From contig CANFNN010000055.1 in NCBI GenBank assembly GCA_947448095.1, positions 1 to 13,210 on the forward strand: a DNA stretch of 13,210 nt. Direction: 5' to 3'. Source of the stretch: Bacteriovoracaceae bacterium (GTDB taxonomy: Bacteria > Bdellovibrionota > Bacteriovoracia > Bacteriovoracales > Bacteriovoracaceae). The notes below the pieces were generated by a model. The model was not told where the DNA came from. It saw nothing but the letters and a program-made list of their open reading frames with translations, and searched no databases. The translations under genes were made by a program, and so were the position numbers. This document shows positions 1 through 7,515 of this stretch, one piece after another. Every line of letters starts with the position of its first letter. Positions within the stretch are counted from its first letter, which is position 1.

Positions 1-2223
1 GAATACTTTTTCAATTTCAGCTTTGCACTCGGCTTGAATCGTCGAATATTCACGAAGCTCAGAGATCAAAGGAATCATGATTTCAGGCAATACTTTTATC
101 CCTTTTTGATCTGACTCAATCGCAGCTTCAATGATCGCTCGAACTTGCATCAAATAAATTTCAGGATAAGTAATCGCTAAACGGCAACCTCGGTGACCCA
201 GCATAGGGTTAAACTCATGAAGAGCATCGTTTCTTTCTTGAACAGCTTGAATGCTGATACCAAGAACATCGGCCAATTCTTGCTGGTCTTTTACTTGGTG
301 AGGTAAGAACTCATGCAGAGGTGGATCTAGTAAACGGATATTCACCGGCAGACCACTCATCTCTTTAAAAATCCCATTAAAATCAGCGCGCTGAAAAGGC
401 AGAAGTTTATCCAGAGCTTTTTTACGGTCTCTATCGGTTTCAGCAAAAATCATTTCTCTGACAGCGAGAATTCTCTCAGGGGCAAAGAACATATGCTCAG
501 TTCGGCACAGTCCAATTCCTTCAGCGCCAAATTCAACGGCGGTTTTAGCATCTTCAGGCGTATCAGCATTAGTTCTCACTTTTAATCTTCTGGCAGCATC
601 GGCCCATTTCATGAAGGTTGCAAAATCAGCAGTGATCTTGGCCTCAATTGTGGGAATAACGCCTTCATAAACTTCACCGTTAGCACCATCAAAAGTGATG
701 TAATCACCTTCTTTAAAAACTTTGCCTTTAACTGTGAGCGTTTTATTTTTTTCACTAATCACGAGGGCCGTACATCCAGCGATACAAGGTTTCCCCATTC
801 CTCTGGCCACAACTGCAGCGTGCGAAGTCATTCCTCCACGAGCAGTTAAAATCCCCGTCGCAGCTGCCATTCCTCCGATATCTTCCGGTGAAGTTTCAGC
901 ACGAACTAAAACCACTTTCTTCCCGTCTTTGGCCCAATCTTCAGCATCTTTAGAGGTGAAAACCATCTGACCTGAAGCAGCTCCCGGAGAAGCTGGCAGA
1001 CCCGTAGCGATAGTAACTTTTTTAGCTTTTGGATCAAGACGCGGATGAAGCAGTTGGTTTAAATCTTCTGGATGAATCCGGAGAATGGCTTCTTTTTCAG
1101 AAATCATTTTCTCGGCGACTAAATCCACGGCCACTTTAAGAGCCGCATTCACTGTGCGTTTAGCGTTTCTTGTTTGAAGAATATAAAGTTTATTATTTTC
1201 AATCGTGAACTCAATGTCCTGCATGTCTTTATAGTGATTTTCAAGTGTCTTATAATCAGCGACTAAATCGGCATAAGCTTTTGGCATAACCTCTTCAAGC
1301 GTCAACTGATGTTTATTTGATTCCATTTTTGAATCATTATTGATGGGTTGCGGAGTACGGATTCCTGCCACCACATCTTCACCTTGAGCATTAACAAGAA
1401 ATTCTCCAAAGAATTTTTTCTCTCCTGTTGAAGGATCTCGAGTGAAGCATACACCTGTAGCACAAGTGTCACCCATATTTCCAAACACCATGGACTGGAT
1501 ATTCACTGCCGTTCCCCAATCATGAGGGATATTGTTCATTTCGCGGTATTTAGTCGCACGGTTATTGTGCCAAGAACCAAAAACTGCAGCGATGGCTTTC
1601 CAAAGTTGTTCAATAGGATCTTGAGGAAAAACAATTCCGTGATCTTCTAAAAGAACACTCTTATAAACTTTAACCAGTTCTTCTAGATCCGAAGCCGTGA
1701 GCTGAGTGTCTTCATGCACGCCACGCGCCTCTTTAAGATCTTCCATATTAGATTCAAGATGCGAAGTATTTACACCCAAAACAACGTTTGAATACATCTG
1801 AATAAAGCGGCGATATGAATCCCAGGCAAAACGGGGGTTACCAGTTTTTTTGGCCATTCCAATAACTGTCTTATCGTTAAGACCTAAGTTTAAGACCGTA
1901 TCCATCATGCCTGGCATAGAAGCCCTGGCACCAGAGCGAACAGAAAATAAAAGAGGATTTTCAACATCACCAAATTTTTTACCGGTAAGTTTTTCTACCC
2001 ACTCTAAAGCCTCAGTCGCCTGAGTGCGAATCTCAGCAGTAATTTGTTTATTGGCCTTGTAGTAATCAAGGCAAGCTTCCGTGGTGACAGTAAAGCCAGG
2101 AGGAACCGCCAACTTCAAGTTACACATCTCGGCGAGGTTTGCACCTTTTCCGCCTAAGAGGCCTTTCATGTCTTTGTTTCCGTCAGTTAGTTCACTTGAA
2201 AATTTATAAACCCATTTAGTCAT
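1..2223 (-). CDS. ppdK: Pyruvate, phosphate dikinase (3' end outside window)
   Basis: Catalyses the reversible conversion of pyruvate, ATP and phosphate to phosphoenolpyruvate, AMP and pyrophosphate in the cytoplasm. The frame is open without interruption from ATG 2223 to the window edge, giving 741 residues of a family usually near 875-890. An N-terminal ATP-grasp domain shows GGKGANLAEM (Lys26) and SVRSGARASMPG (Arg96). The swivel domain carries the phosphorylated histidine in GGMTSHAAVVARG (His468). The start of the PEP/pyruvate barrel shows GIGLCRTEHMFF (Arg574) and IRLLDPPLHEF (Arg630). The catalytic cysteine and late metal-binding residues of the barrel would lie beyond base 1, so integrity of the 3' end cannot be judged. 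A GGGGA lies 7 bases before the ATG, inside the 15-base gap after glyS, so the two genes are probably co-transcribed. Identification is very secure. Confidence 0.97.
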   Translation of the reverse strand, partial: MTKWVYKFSSELTDGNKDMKGLLGGKGANLAEMCNLKLAVPPGFTVTTEACLDYYKANKQITAEIRTQATEALEWVEKLTGKKFGDVENPLLFSVRSGARASMPGMMDTVLNLGLNDKTVIGMAKKTGNPRFAWDSYRRFIQMYSNVVLGVNTSHLESNMEDLKEARGVHEDTQLTASDLEELVKVYKSVLLEDHGIVFPQDPIEQLWKAIAAVFGSWHNNRATKYREMNNIPHDWGTAVNIQSMVFGNMGDTCATGVCFTRDPSTGEKKFFGEFLVNAQGEDVVAGIRTPQPINNDSKMESNKHQLTLEEVMPKAYADLVADYKTLENHYKDMQDIEFTIENNKLYILQTRNAKRTVNAALKVAVDLVAEKMISEKEAILRIHPEDLNQLLHPRLDPKAKKVTIATGLPASPGAASGQMVFTSKDAEDWAKDGKKVVLVRAETSPEDIGGMAAATGILTARGGMTSHAAVVARGMGKPCIAGCTALVISEKNKTLTVKGKVFKEGDYITFDGANGEVYEGVIPTIEAKITADFATFMKWADAARRLKVRTNADTPEDAKTAVEFGAEGIGLCRTEHMFFAPERILAVREMIFAETDRDRKKALDKLLPFQRADFNGIFKEMSGLPVNIRLLDPPLHEFLPHQVKDQQELADVLGISIQAVQERNDALHEFNPMLGHRGCRLAITYPEIYLMQVRAIIEAAIESDQKGIKVLPEIMIPLISELREYSTIQAECKAEIEKVF

Positions 2224-2238
2224 GAGAGATCCCCGGTA

Positions 2239-3558
2239 TTAGAGAGAAAATTTTTCTTTTAAATATGTTTTCACTTTATCAACAGCAATTCGTTCCTGAA
2301 CCATTGTATCGCGGTCACGAACGGTGACAGTGTGATCAGTTAAAGAATCAAAATCGACAGTGATACAAGCAGGTGTGCCGATTTCATCTTGGCGACGGTA
2401 ACGTTTACCAATGGATCCCGCTGTATCGTATTCACATTTGAAATCTTTTTGAAGATCACGCAAAAGGCTCGTGGCCACGCCTTCAAGTTCTGGCTTTTTC
2501 ATTAGAGGCATGATCGCAGCTTTAATCGGAGCGAGCGAGGGTTTGAATCTCATCACGACACGTTCTTTTTCCGCATCACCAGGAAATTCTGTGCGGTAAG
2601 CATCACTCATAATCGCCAGCATACAACGGTCACAGCCAACAGATGTTTCAAGCACGTAAGGAATGAATTTTTTATTTCCATCCATTTGATCAACATACTG
2701 AAGATTTTTCTTGGAGAACTCAGCGTGCTGCTTTAAATCGAAATCCGTACGAGAGTGAATTCCTTCCATTTCGCCCCAGCCGTGAGCAAATTCATATTCA
2801 ATATCAAAAGCCGCATCTGCATAGTGAGCAAGAGCATCGTGTTTTTTGAATTGGAGTTTTTCTTTTCTCAGACCATTTTCAAGATGCCAGTTCCAGCGAA
2901 TTTCTTTCCACTGCTCCATCGCTTCCATTTGAGTTCCTGGTTTGATGAAGTATTGCATTTCCATTTGTTCGAATTCACGAGTTCTGAAAATGAAATTTCC
3001 AGGAGTGATTTCATTTCGGAAAGCTTTCCCGATTTGAGCAATACCAAAAGGAAGTTTTCTTCTCATTGTGGATTGAACGTTCATGAAGTTCACAAAAATA
3101 CCTTGGGCCGTTTCCGGACGAAGATAAACCACAGAGGCAGTTTCTTGAACTGGTCCCATGTGAGTGGTGAACATCAAGTTAAAATTTCTTGGTTCAGTAA
3201 ATGAATCTTTGGCCTTACAAGTTGGGCAAGGAGCTGTGAGGTCAATATTGTCGGCACGAAAGCGGCCTTTACAAGATTTACAATCCACCATGGGATCAGT
3301 GAAGTTATCCACATGCCCTGAAGCTTTCCAAACTGTTGGATGCATCAGAATAGCGGCATCGATTCCATCGATATCGTCTCTGAAAGTCATGGCCTTCCAC
3401 CAAGCACTCTTCACATTATTTTTTAGTTCAACACCTAACGGACCCATGTCCCAGCATGAACCAAGTCCGCCGTAAATTTCTGAACTTTGAAAAATAAAAC
3501 CGCGACTCTTACAATGGGCGACCAAATCGGCCATGGACTTCAGATTTTCTTCTGACAC
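2239..3558 (-). CDS. glyS: Glycyl-tRNA synthetase, homodimeric (alpha2) type
   Basis: Class IIa aminoacyl-tRNA synthetase that charges tRNA-Gly in the cytoplasm. It has 439 residues in one chain, so it is the alpha2 form and not the alpha2/beta2 form with separate GlyQ and GlyS. Visible features in order: an N-terminal catalytic segment; a zinc-binding pair CKSC (Cys93, Cys96) and CPTC (Cys111, Cys114); the GlyRS signature LRPETAQGIF (146-155); motif 2 beginning FRNE (180-183) and continuing to FRTREFEQMEM; motif 3 as ETSVGCDR (304-311); and a C-terminal anticodon-binding domain from about 342 with GSIGKRYRRQDEIGTP. Motif 3 has Thr where Pro is usual, but the arginine is kept. The start is GTG at 3558, six bases after AGGAG. 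ppdK follows after 15 bases. Length is at the short end for the family, but every motif is present. Confidence 0.97.
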   Translation of the reverse strand: MSEENLKSMADLVAHCKSRGFIFQSSEIYGGLGSCWDMGPLGVELKNNVKSAWWKAMTFRDDIDGIDAAILMHPTVWKASGHVDNFTDPMVDCKSCKGRFRADNIDLTAPCPTCKAKDSFTEPRNFNLMFTTHMGPVQETASVVYLRPETAQGIFVNFMNVQSTMRRKLPFGIAQIGKAFRNEITPGNFIFRTREFEQMEMQYFIKPGTQMEAMEQWKEIRWNWHLENGLRKEKLQFKKHDALAHYADAAFDIEYEFAHGWGEMEGIHSRTDFDLKQHAEFSKKNLQYVDQMDGNKKFIPYVLETSVGCDRCMLAIMSDAYRTEFPGDAEKERVVMRFKPSLAPIKAAIMPLMKKPELEGVATSLLRDLQKDFKCEYDTAGSIGKRYRRQDEIGTPACITVDFDSLTDHTVTVRDRDTMVQERIAVDKVKTYLKEKFSL

Positions 3559-3649
3559 AATGCTCTCCTGATGATGATTTTGACCTCAAAGTTTTATCAC
3601 AAAACTAAGGAAAAAGCCCACCTAACCGATGGGGTTTGTGAGGGAAAGC

Positions 3650-4492
3650 ATGACGCGAATATTCTTCTTTTTTTACATCCTGACTGCATCACTCGGCTTT
3701 GCCCGTGCTGCCCTTTGTCCGGAGATTTCCCCCGAGGAGATTCTTAAATCCGTGCGCCTACATGGCTTTGCGTGCACCCAAATCAATTTAACTGGCTGCG
3801 CCTACCAGCAGTGCACAGGCAAAGTGGCGAATTATCCCCAACCAGTCCTGATCACCATTCCAGAAACAGTGACTTCACTGAGACTTCATTTCCATGGCCA
3901 TCTCTTGGGTCTTGCCAGCACGAGACCTTATGAGGGAGCTTTGCCCGAAATGATTCAGGCCTTTGGTCTTCAAAAAAGTCTCTGCACAAGTTCTGAAGTG
4001 ACTATTTTCCCTAAGAGCCTGGGTGCTAACACCACTTATAAAGATTTCTTTAAAGATTCTCAGGCCTACACACAATTTTTCACTGATATCCAAAGTACAC
4101 TTGGAAACCATCTTAAAGACTCTCCCCTGCATCTCTCAGGTCACTCTGGTGGCGGAAAATATGTGGCAGGTGCTTTAAGTGCGGGCATTAAAACAAGTAA
4201 GGTAAGTATCTTTGACGGGATCTATAGCACTTCAACTAAAGAGGCCCTGAAACAGTGGTACTTCAAAGACTCAGGCCAGCTCACAATTGCGACTGTCAAA
4301 GGCATGGACCCAGAGAAATTCGCCACACAACTCAAAGCGGAGCTGGGAGGAAAATTTATTTCAAGCAAAAATACTTTTGGAAAAACTGTCTACGATATTC
4401 ATAAAAGTGGAAATTTTATTCATTACTCGCGAGGCGCAGGCGCTGTGGCACACTTTGAAACAGTCACCGAAATCTGGCCTGGCACCAATTAA
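3650..4492 (+). CDS. Secreted alpha/beta-hydrolase-like protein of unknown substrate
   Basis: I do not recognise a named family. From ATG 3650 the protein has 280 residues and opens with a classical signal peptide: Thr-Arg, a very hydrophobic Phe/Leu-rich core, then ARA before ALCP, with cleavage likely after residue 20. It is therefore exported to the periplasm or beyond. Hydrolase signs are HFHGHLLG at 80-87, which resembles an oxyanion-hole loop; the nucleophile elbow GHSGG at 164-168 with Ser166; Asp189 after a beta strand (VSIFDG); and a C-terminal His268 in AVAHFETV. Together these could form a Ser-Asp-His triad (inference). Five cysteines (23, 42, 50, 55, 112) may form disulfides. ATG 3650 is preferred over ATG 3629 because GAGGG lies five bases before it and the signal peptide then starts at residue 1. 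Its stop overlaps the stop of the convergent msbA-like gene. Confidence 0.85.
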   Translation: MTRIFFFFYILTASLGFARAALCPEISPEEILKSVRLHGFACTQINLTGCAYQQCTGKVANYPQPVLITIPETVTSLRLHFHGHLLGLASTRPYEGALPEMIQAFGLQKSLCTSSEVTIFPKSLGANTTYKDFFKDSQAYTQFFTDIQSTLGNHLKDSPLHLSGHSGGGKYVAGALSAGIKTSKVSIFDGIYSTSTKEALKQWYFKDSGQLTIATVKGMDPEKFATQLKAELGGKFISSKNTFGKTVYDIHKSGNFIHYSRGAGAVAHFETVTEIWPGTN

Positions 4493-6201
4493 TCTCTCTG
4501 AGATAACTCAAAAAGTTTTTTATACTCACCATTTTTAGCAATCAATTCGGGATGGCTTCCCTCTTCGATTTTCACTCCATCCTTCATCACCACAATGCGG
4601 TTAAAATCTTTAAGAGTAGAAAGTCGATGAGCAACGGCAACCACTGTTTTATGTCCTGCTACTCGCTCCAAGGCTTTCTGAACAATTTTTTCAGATTCAT
4701 TATCTAATGCAGAAGTGGCTTCATCAAAAAGAAGCACATCACGATTTTTTAAAAAGGCTCGGGCAATAGTGAGGCGCTGGCTCTGACCACCTGAAAGTCT
4801 TACACCCCTGTCTCCAATTTGAGTTTCAAGCTTATTGGGCAAGTCTTTAACAAATTCCCAAGCATAAGAAATTTCAAGCGCATGCATAATCTCTTCATCC
4901 GTGTGGGCGTCCCCTGTAGTGAGGTTTTCTTTGATAGTATCGTTAAAGAGAAAAATGTCCTGACTAACAAGTCCAAAAACTTTTCGCACCGACGAGAGGC
5001 TATAGTGATTAATGTTCACACCATCAATCAGGATTTCTCCTTGAGTGACAGGATAAAGTCTCAGAAGTAAACTCACCAAAGTCGATTTTCCAGAGCCAGA
5101 TAATCCCACAAGACCAATTTTTTCGCCCTTATTGATGAGCAGATTAAAGCCATTAAGAACTGTGCCCTCTCCGTAAGAAAAGGAAACATTTTTAAATTCG
5201 ATGGTCTGATGAAAACCTGAAAGCTCTTCAAGACTTTTTTGCGCTTCTTCTTCTACATCGAGTAAAGCAAAAATTCTGGTCGCTGCCGCTTGCGCCTGAT
5301 TGAGTTTGGCATTGGCCTTACTGAATCTTCTGACTGGATCCATGAACATCGCCAGGGCCGCCACAAAAGAAATAAATCCACCGGTCGTGAGTTGTCCGGT
5401 TGTGATGCGGTGGTGAGCAAAAATGATCACTCCCCCAAAAGCAAATGAACCAATTAATTCCACCAAAGGATGAGAGATCTCCTCTGCTGAGTTACTTTTT
5501 TTACGGTTACCTAAAAAACGTGTCTGAGTTCTTTCAAAGCGCTCGACAATGTAATCACGCAGCCCAAAAGCCTTAATGATTTTCTGGCCACCCAGGGCTT
5601 CACTCACAATGTGAGTCATTTCGGCATTTTCTTGTTGAGCCTTTCCGACATAGCGGCGGATGCGCTTACCTGAAAAATGCAGTGTAACCATGAATAGTGG
5701 AGCGGTGGCAAAAATAATGAGAGTTAATTGCCAGTCGTGATAAAAAGCCACTCCCAAAAGTGAGATCGCCGTTATCGGTTCCCGAATCACTTCTAGTGAA
5801 TTCTTAAAGGCTTCCGAAAACACCATCGTGTCACTCATGATAGTAGAAATCAGATTGCCCTGTTTTTGCTGAGAATAATATTTGGCCGGTAGAAGCTGAA
5901 ACTTGTCGTAAATCTTAGACCGAATCAAACGAGTGGATTTATCCACCACCTGTCTAAGACCAAAATAGTGATAGTAGCGCAAAGGAAAGTTAAGGATACC
6001 TAGGCCAATTAATAAGAGCGCAAGATTGCGAGCATCCTCGGAAGATGATCCAGCCGCAAAACCTTTATCAAAAATATCCTTCACCAAAAAGGCTTCATAG
6101 GCCTTGATCGCGGCCAAAGGAAAGGCCAAAAGGGTCGCGAGAACGGCTTCCTTCCAAAAAGGACGAAGATATGGGAACATTAACTTGAGAACGCTAATCA
6201 T
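4489..6201 (-). CDS. msbA: MsbA-type lipid exporter, ABC transporter with fused permease and ATPase
   Basis: Half-transporter of 570 residues, the usual size for MsbA and related lipid or drug exporters, expected to dimerise in the inner membrane and flip lipid A-core. The membrane domain (about 1-310) has hydrophobic segments near 18-34, 58-74, 142-176 and 248-290. The nucleotide-binding domain (about 335-570) is complete: Walker A GLSGSGKST (366-374), Q-loop Gln414, ABC signature LSGGQ (469-473), Walker B VLLFDE (489-494), D-loop SALD, and H-loop His525 in AHRLS. Start ATG 6201 has only a weak ribosome-binding site. It diverges from the GmhB-like gene across 34 bases; that gene also belongs to lipopolysaccharide synthesis, which supports lipid A-core as the substrate. 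A general multidrug or phospholipid exporter remains possible, since MsbA relatives are hard to tell apart by sequence alone. Confidence 0.85.
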   Translation of the reverse strand: MISVLKLMFPYLRPFWKEAVLATLLAFPLAAIKAYEAFLVKDIFDKGFAAGSSSEDARNLALLLIGLGILNFPLRYYHYFGLRQVVDKSTRLIRSKIYDKFQLLPAKYYSQQKQGNLISTIMSDTMVFSEAFKNSLEVIREPITAISLLGVAFYHDWQLTLIIFATAPLFMVTLHFSGKRIRRYVGKAQQENAEMTHIVSEALGGQKIIKAFGLRDYIVERFERTQTRFLGNRKKSNSAEEISHPLVELIGSFAFGGVIIFAHHRITTGQLTTGGFISFVAALAMFMDPVRRFSKANAKLNQAQAAATRIFALLDVEEEAQKSLEELSGFHQTIEFKNVSFSYGEGTVLNGFNLLINKGEKIGLVGLSGSGKSTLVSLLLRLYPVTQGEILIDGVNINHYSLSSVRKVFGLVSQDIFLFNDTIKENLTTGDAHTDEEIMHALEISYAWEFVKDLPNKLETQIGDRGVRLSGGQSQRLTIARAFLKNRDVLLFDEATSALDNESEKIVQKALERVAGHKTVVAVAHRLSTLKDFNRIVVMKDGVKIEEGSHPELIAKNGEYKKLFELSQRD

Positions 6202-6222
6202 TTGACCATCTTAAGCTTTAAC

Positions 6223-6227
6223 GGAGG
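6223..6227 (+). promoter_or_regulatory. Strong ribosome-binding site that sets the GmhB start
   Basis: GGAGG at 6223-6227 is followed by eight bases and then ATT at 6236, directly after an in-frame stop. It lies 50 bases before the first conventional start codon (TTG 6278), too far to serve that codon, so it supports initiation at ATT 6236. Confidence 0.7.
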
Positions 6228-6235
6228 CTAAGTAA

Positions 6236-6754
6236 ATTAAAACACGGAAGGCCATCTTTCTCGATCGCGACGGAACCTTGATTCTGGATAAAAATTATCT
6301 CGCCCATGTGGAGGATATTGAATATTTTCCGGACACCATGAAGGCATTGCAGATTTTACAGAATTTGGGCTACGAGCTTTTTGTAGTGACCAATCAATCC
6401 GGCGTCGGTCGCGGTTATTTTTCTCTTGAATCGGTTTATGTCATTCATCGCCAACTTCAAAATGATATGCGCCTGCACAAGCTTCAGCCTTTTAAAGACT
6501 TCGCCATATGCCCCCATGCCCCTGATGACAATTGTCATTGCCGAAAACCTTCTGGGAAAATGATCCAGGAACTCATCTCCAAGTACCATGTGGATCCAAA
6601 GCATTCCTTCATGGTGGGAGATAAAATTATTGATGCTGAATCGGGAATAAATGCCGGGATTGGTGGCGTGCTAGTTCGGAATTCTCAAGAATCAGACTTA
6701 CCTTTTTATAAGACCCTGCTTGATTTTGCCAATCACCTTAAAAGCAGCCCATAG
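6236..6754 (+). CDS. gmhB: D-glycero-D-manno-heptose 1,7-bisphosphate phosphatase (GmhB-like HAD), apparent ATT start
   Basis: HAD-superfamily phosphatase that would remove the C7 phosphate of heptose bisphosphate on the ADP-heptose route to lipopolysaccharide core. Read from ATT 6236 it has 172 residues: AIFLDRDGTLI with nucleophile Asp10 and acid/base Asp12, motif II Thr52 in VVTNQSG, the GmhB zinc loop CPH...CHC (Cys92, His94, Cys100, Cys102), RKP with Lys104, and motif IV GDK..D (Asp129, Asp133). There is no ATG, GTG or TTG between the in-frame stop TAA at 6233-6235 and TTG 6278, and a start at TTG 6278 would remove both catalytic aspartates. GGAGG at 6223-6227 sits eight bases before ATT, the ideal spacing. 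So either ATT is used as initiator or a base error hides an ATG. The last 22 bases overlap the 3' end of recO. Histidinol-phosphatase is the main alternative, but the zinc loop and neighbouring msbA favour GmhB. Confidence 0.85.
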   Translation: MKTRKAIFLDRDGTLILDKNYLAHVEDIEYFPDTMKALQILQNLGYELFVVTNQSGVGRGYFSLESVYVIHRQLQNDMRLHKLQPFKDFAICPHAPDDNCHCRKPSGKMIQELISKYHVDPKHSFMVGDKIIDAESGINAGIGGVLVRNSQESDLPFYKTLLDFANHLKSSP

Positions 6755-7515
6755 GATTTTAATTCGACTGGTCTGAGCTGAAAGTGATGACAGAAAAATT
6801 GAATCAATTTATCGGCTTCCTGAAAATTGGTGCCAGTTAATTCCAGGTAGTCTTGATATTTGGTTTGATAACCTTTTTTAATACGCAGTAAAAAACCTTT
6901 TTCATTTTCAGCATTCACGCATTGAGTGCAGGCAAAATGTCCATTCGCTGCCAGAAAAGTCACTCCGGGTGCCTCCATTAAATCAGTTGCACAGTAAGAG
7001 CAATGATCCGTCTCGGGCATAATTCCTAAATGAAAAAGAAGCTTAATCATGAACAAAGTCAGATGTTGATGCGGAATGAATGTTTCTTTTTGTAATGAAT
7101 CATTCAAGTGAAAAAGAGCATTACTGATAACCGAAAAAACCCCTTCATGTTCCATATTCTCATAGTCACTGGAATTGACCTGAAAGTTCATGGAAAATTT
7201 CTGTAAAATCTCCAGATATAAACACACCAAATAAAATGCCTGAATATTGTGACGAATGAGATGGGGCTCCCAAATTCTCTGCGACTCACTGGCCATCATT
7301 AATTCATTGCCTTCGATCTTTCCGGCCCTTTGCTCTTTGATCTGAATTTTAACCATCGAGCCAATTTCAAAGATCGTGGGCTTATGGTGTTTGCCACCAC
7401 CTTGACCACCATAAATATAAAAACTTCCCATCATCCCATTTCGCATCATGAGTTTAACGATGAGATCTCGCTCTTTATAGGGAACCTTATGAATCACTAC
7501 GCCTTCAAAAACCAT
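6733..7515 (-). CDS. recO: DNA repair protein RecO
   Basis: RecO works in the RecFOR pathway: it binds single-stranded DNA and SSB, and with RecR helps load RecA at gaps. The 260-residue length is typical. The N-terminal OB-fold begins FEGVVIHKVPYKERDLIVKL with the usual GVVI/ERD pattern. A helical region follows, and a zinc-binding site is formed by CSYC (Cys172, Cys175) and CTQC (Cys196, Cys199), as in zinc-containing RecO proteins. Start ATG 7515 lies within the end of the upstream helicase gene, a 19-base overlap in another frame, so translation of recO is probably coupled to the helicase. The 3' end overlaps the convergent gmhB by 22 bases. The gene call is firm; overall sequence is divergent, as is common for RecO. 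Confidence 0.92.
   Translation of the reverse strand: MVFEGVVIHKVPYKERDLIVKLMMRNGMMGSFYIYGGQGGGKHHKPTIFEIGSMVKIQIKEQRAGKIEGNELMMASESQRIWEPHLIRHNIQAFYLVCLYLEILQKFSMNFQVNSSDYENMEHEGVFSVISNALFHLNDSLQKETFIPHQHLTLFMIKLLFHLGIMPETDHCSYCATDLMEAPGVTFLAANGHFACTQCVNAENEKGFLLRIKKGYQTKYQDYLELTGTNFQEADKLIQFFCHHFQLRPVELKSYGLLLR

Noticed and set aside
722..970. Plus-strand open frame opposite ppdK
   Set aside because: It is antisense to the conserved swivel domain of PpdK and shows no independent coding features.
1302..1484. Minus-strand open frame inside ppdK
   Set aside because: It is an alternative frame of ppdK; the PpdK frame is continuous through this region, so it is not a sign of a frameshift.
2755..3475. 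Two plus-strand open frames opposite glyS
   Set aside because: They lie wholly antisense to a highly conserved synthetase, show no protein-family pattern and are best explained as shadows.
3580..3608. TTGACC as -35 box for the secreted hydrolase gene
   Set aside because: At 16-18 bases spacing there is no acceptable -10 sequence (AACTAA matches only 2 of 6), so no promoter is called.
3629..3649. Upstream ATG for the secreted hydrolase
   Set aside because: It would place seven extra residues including Glu and Arg before the signal peptide, and its nearest purine-rich site is about 16 bases away; ATG 3650 has a well-placed GAGGG.
6278..6754. GmhB-like gene starting at TTG 6278
   Set aside because: This start would remove both catalytic aspartates of the DxD motif and has no ribosome-binding site at proper distance; the frame clearly extends to 6236.
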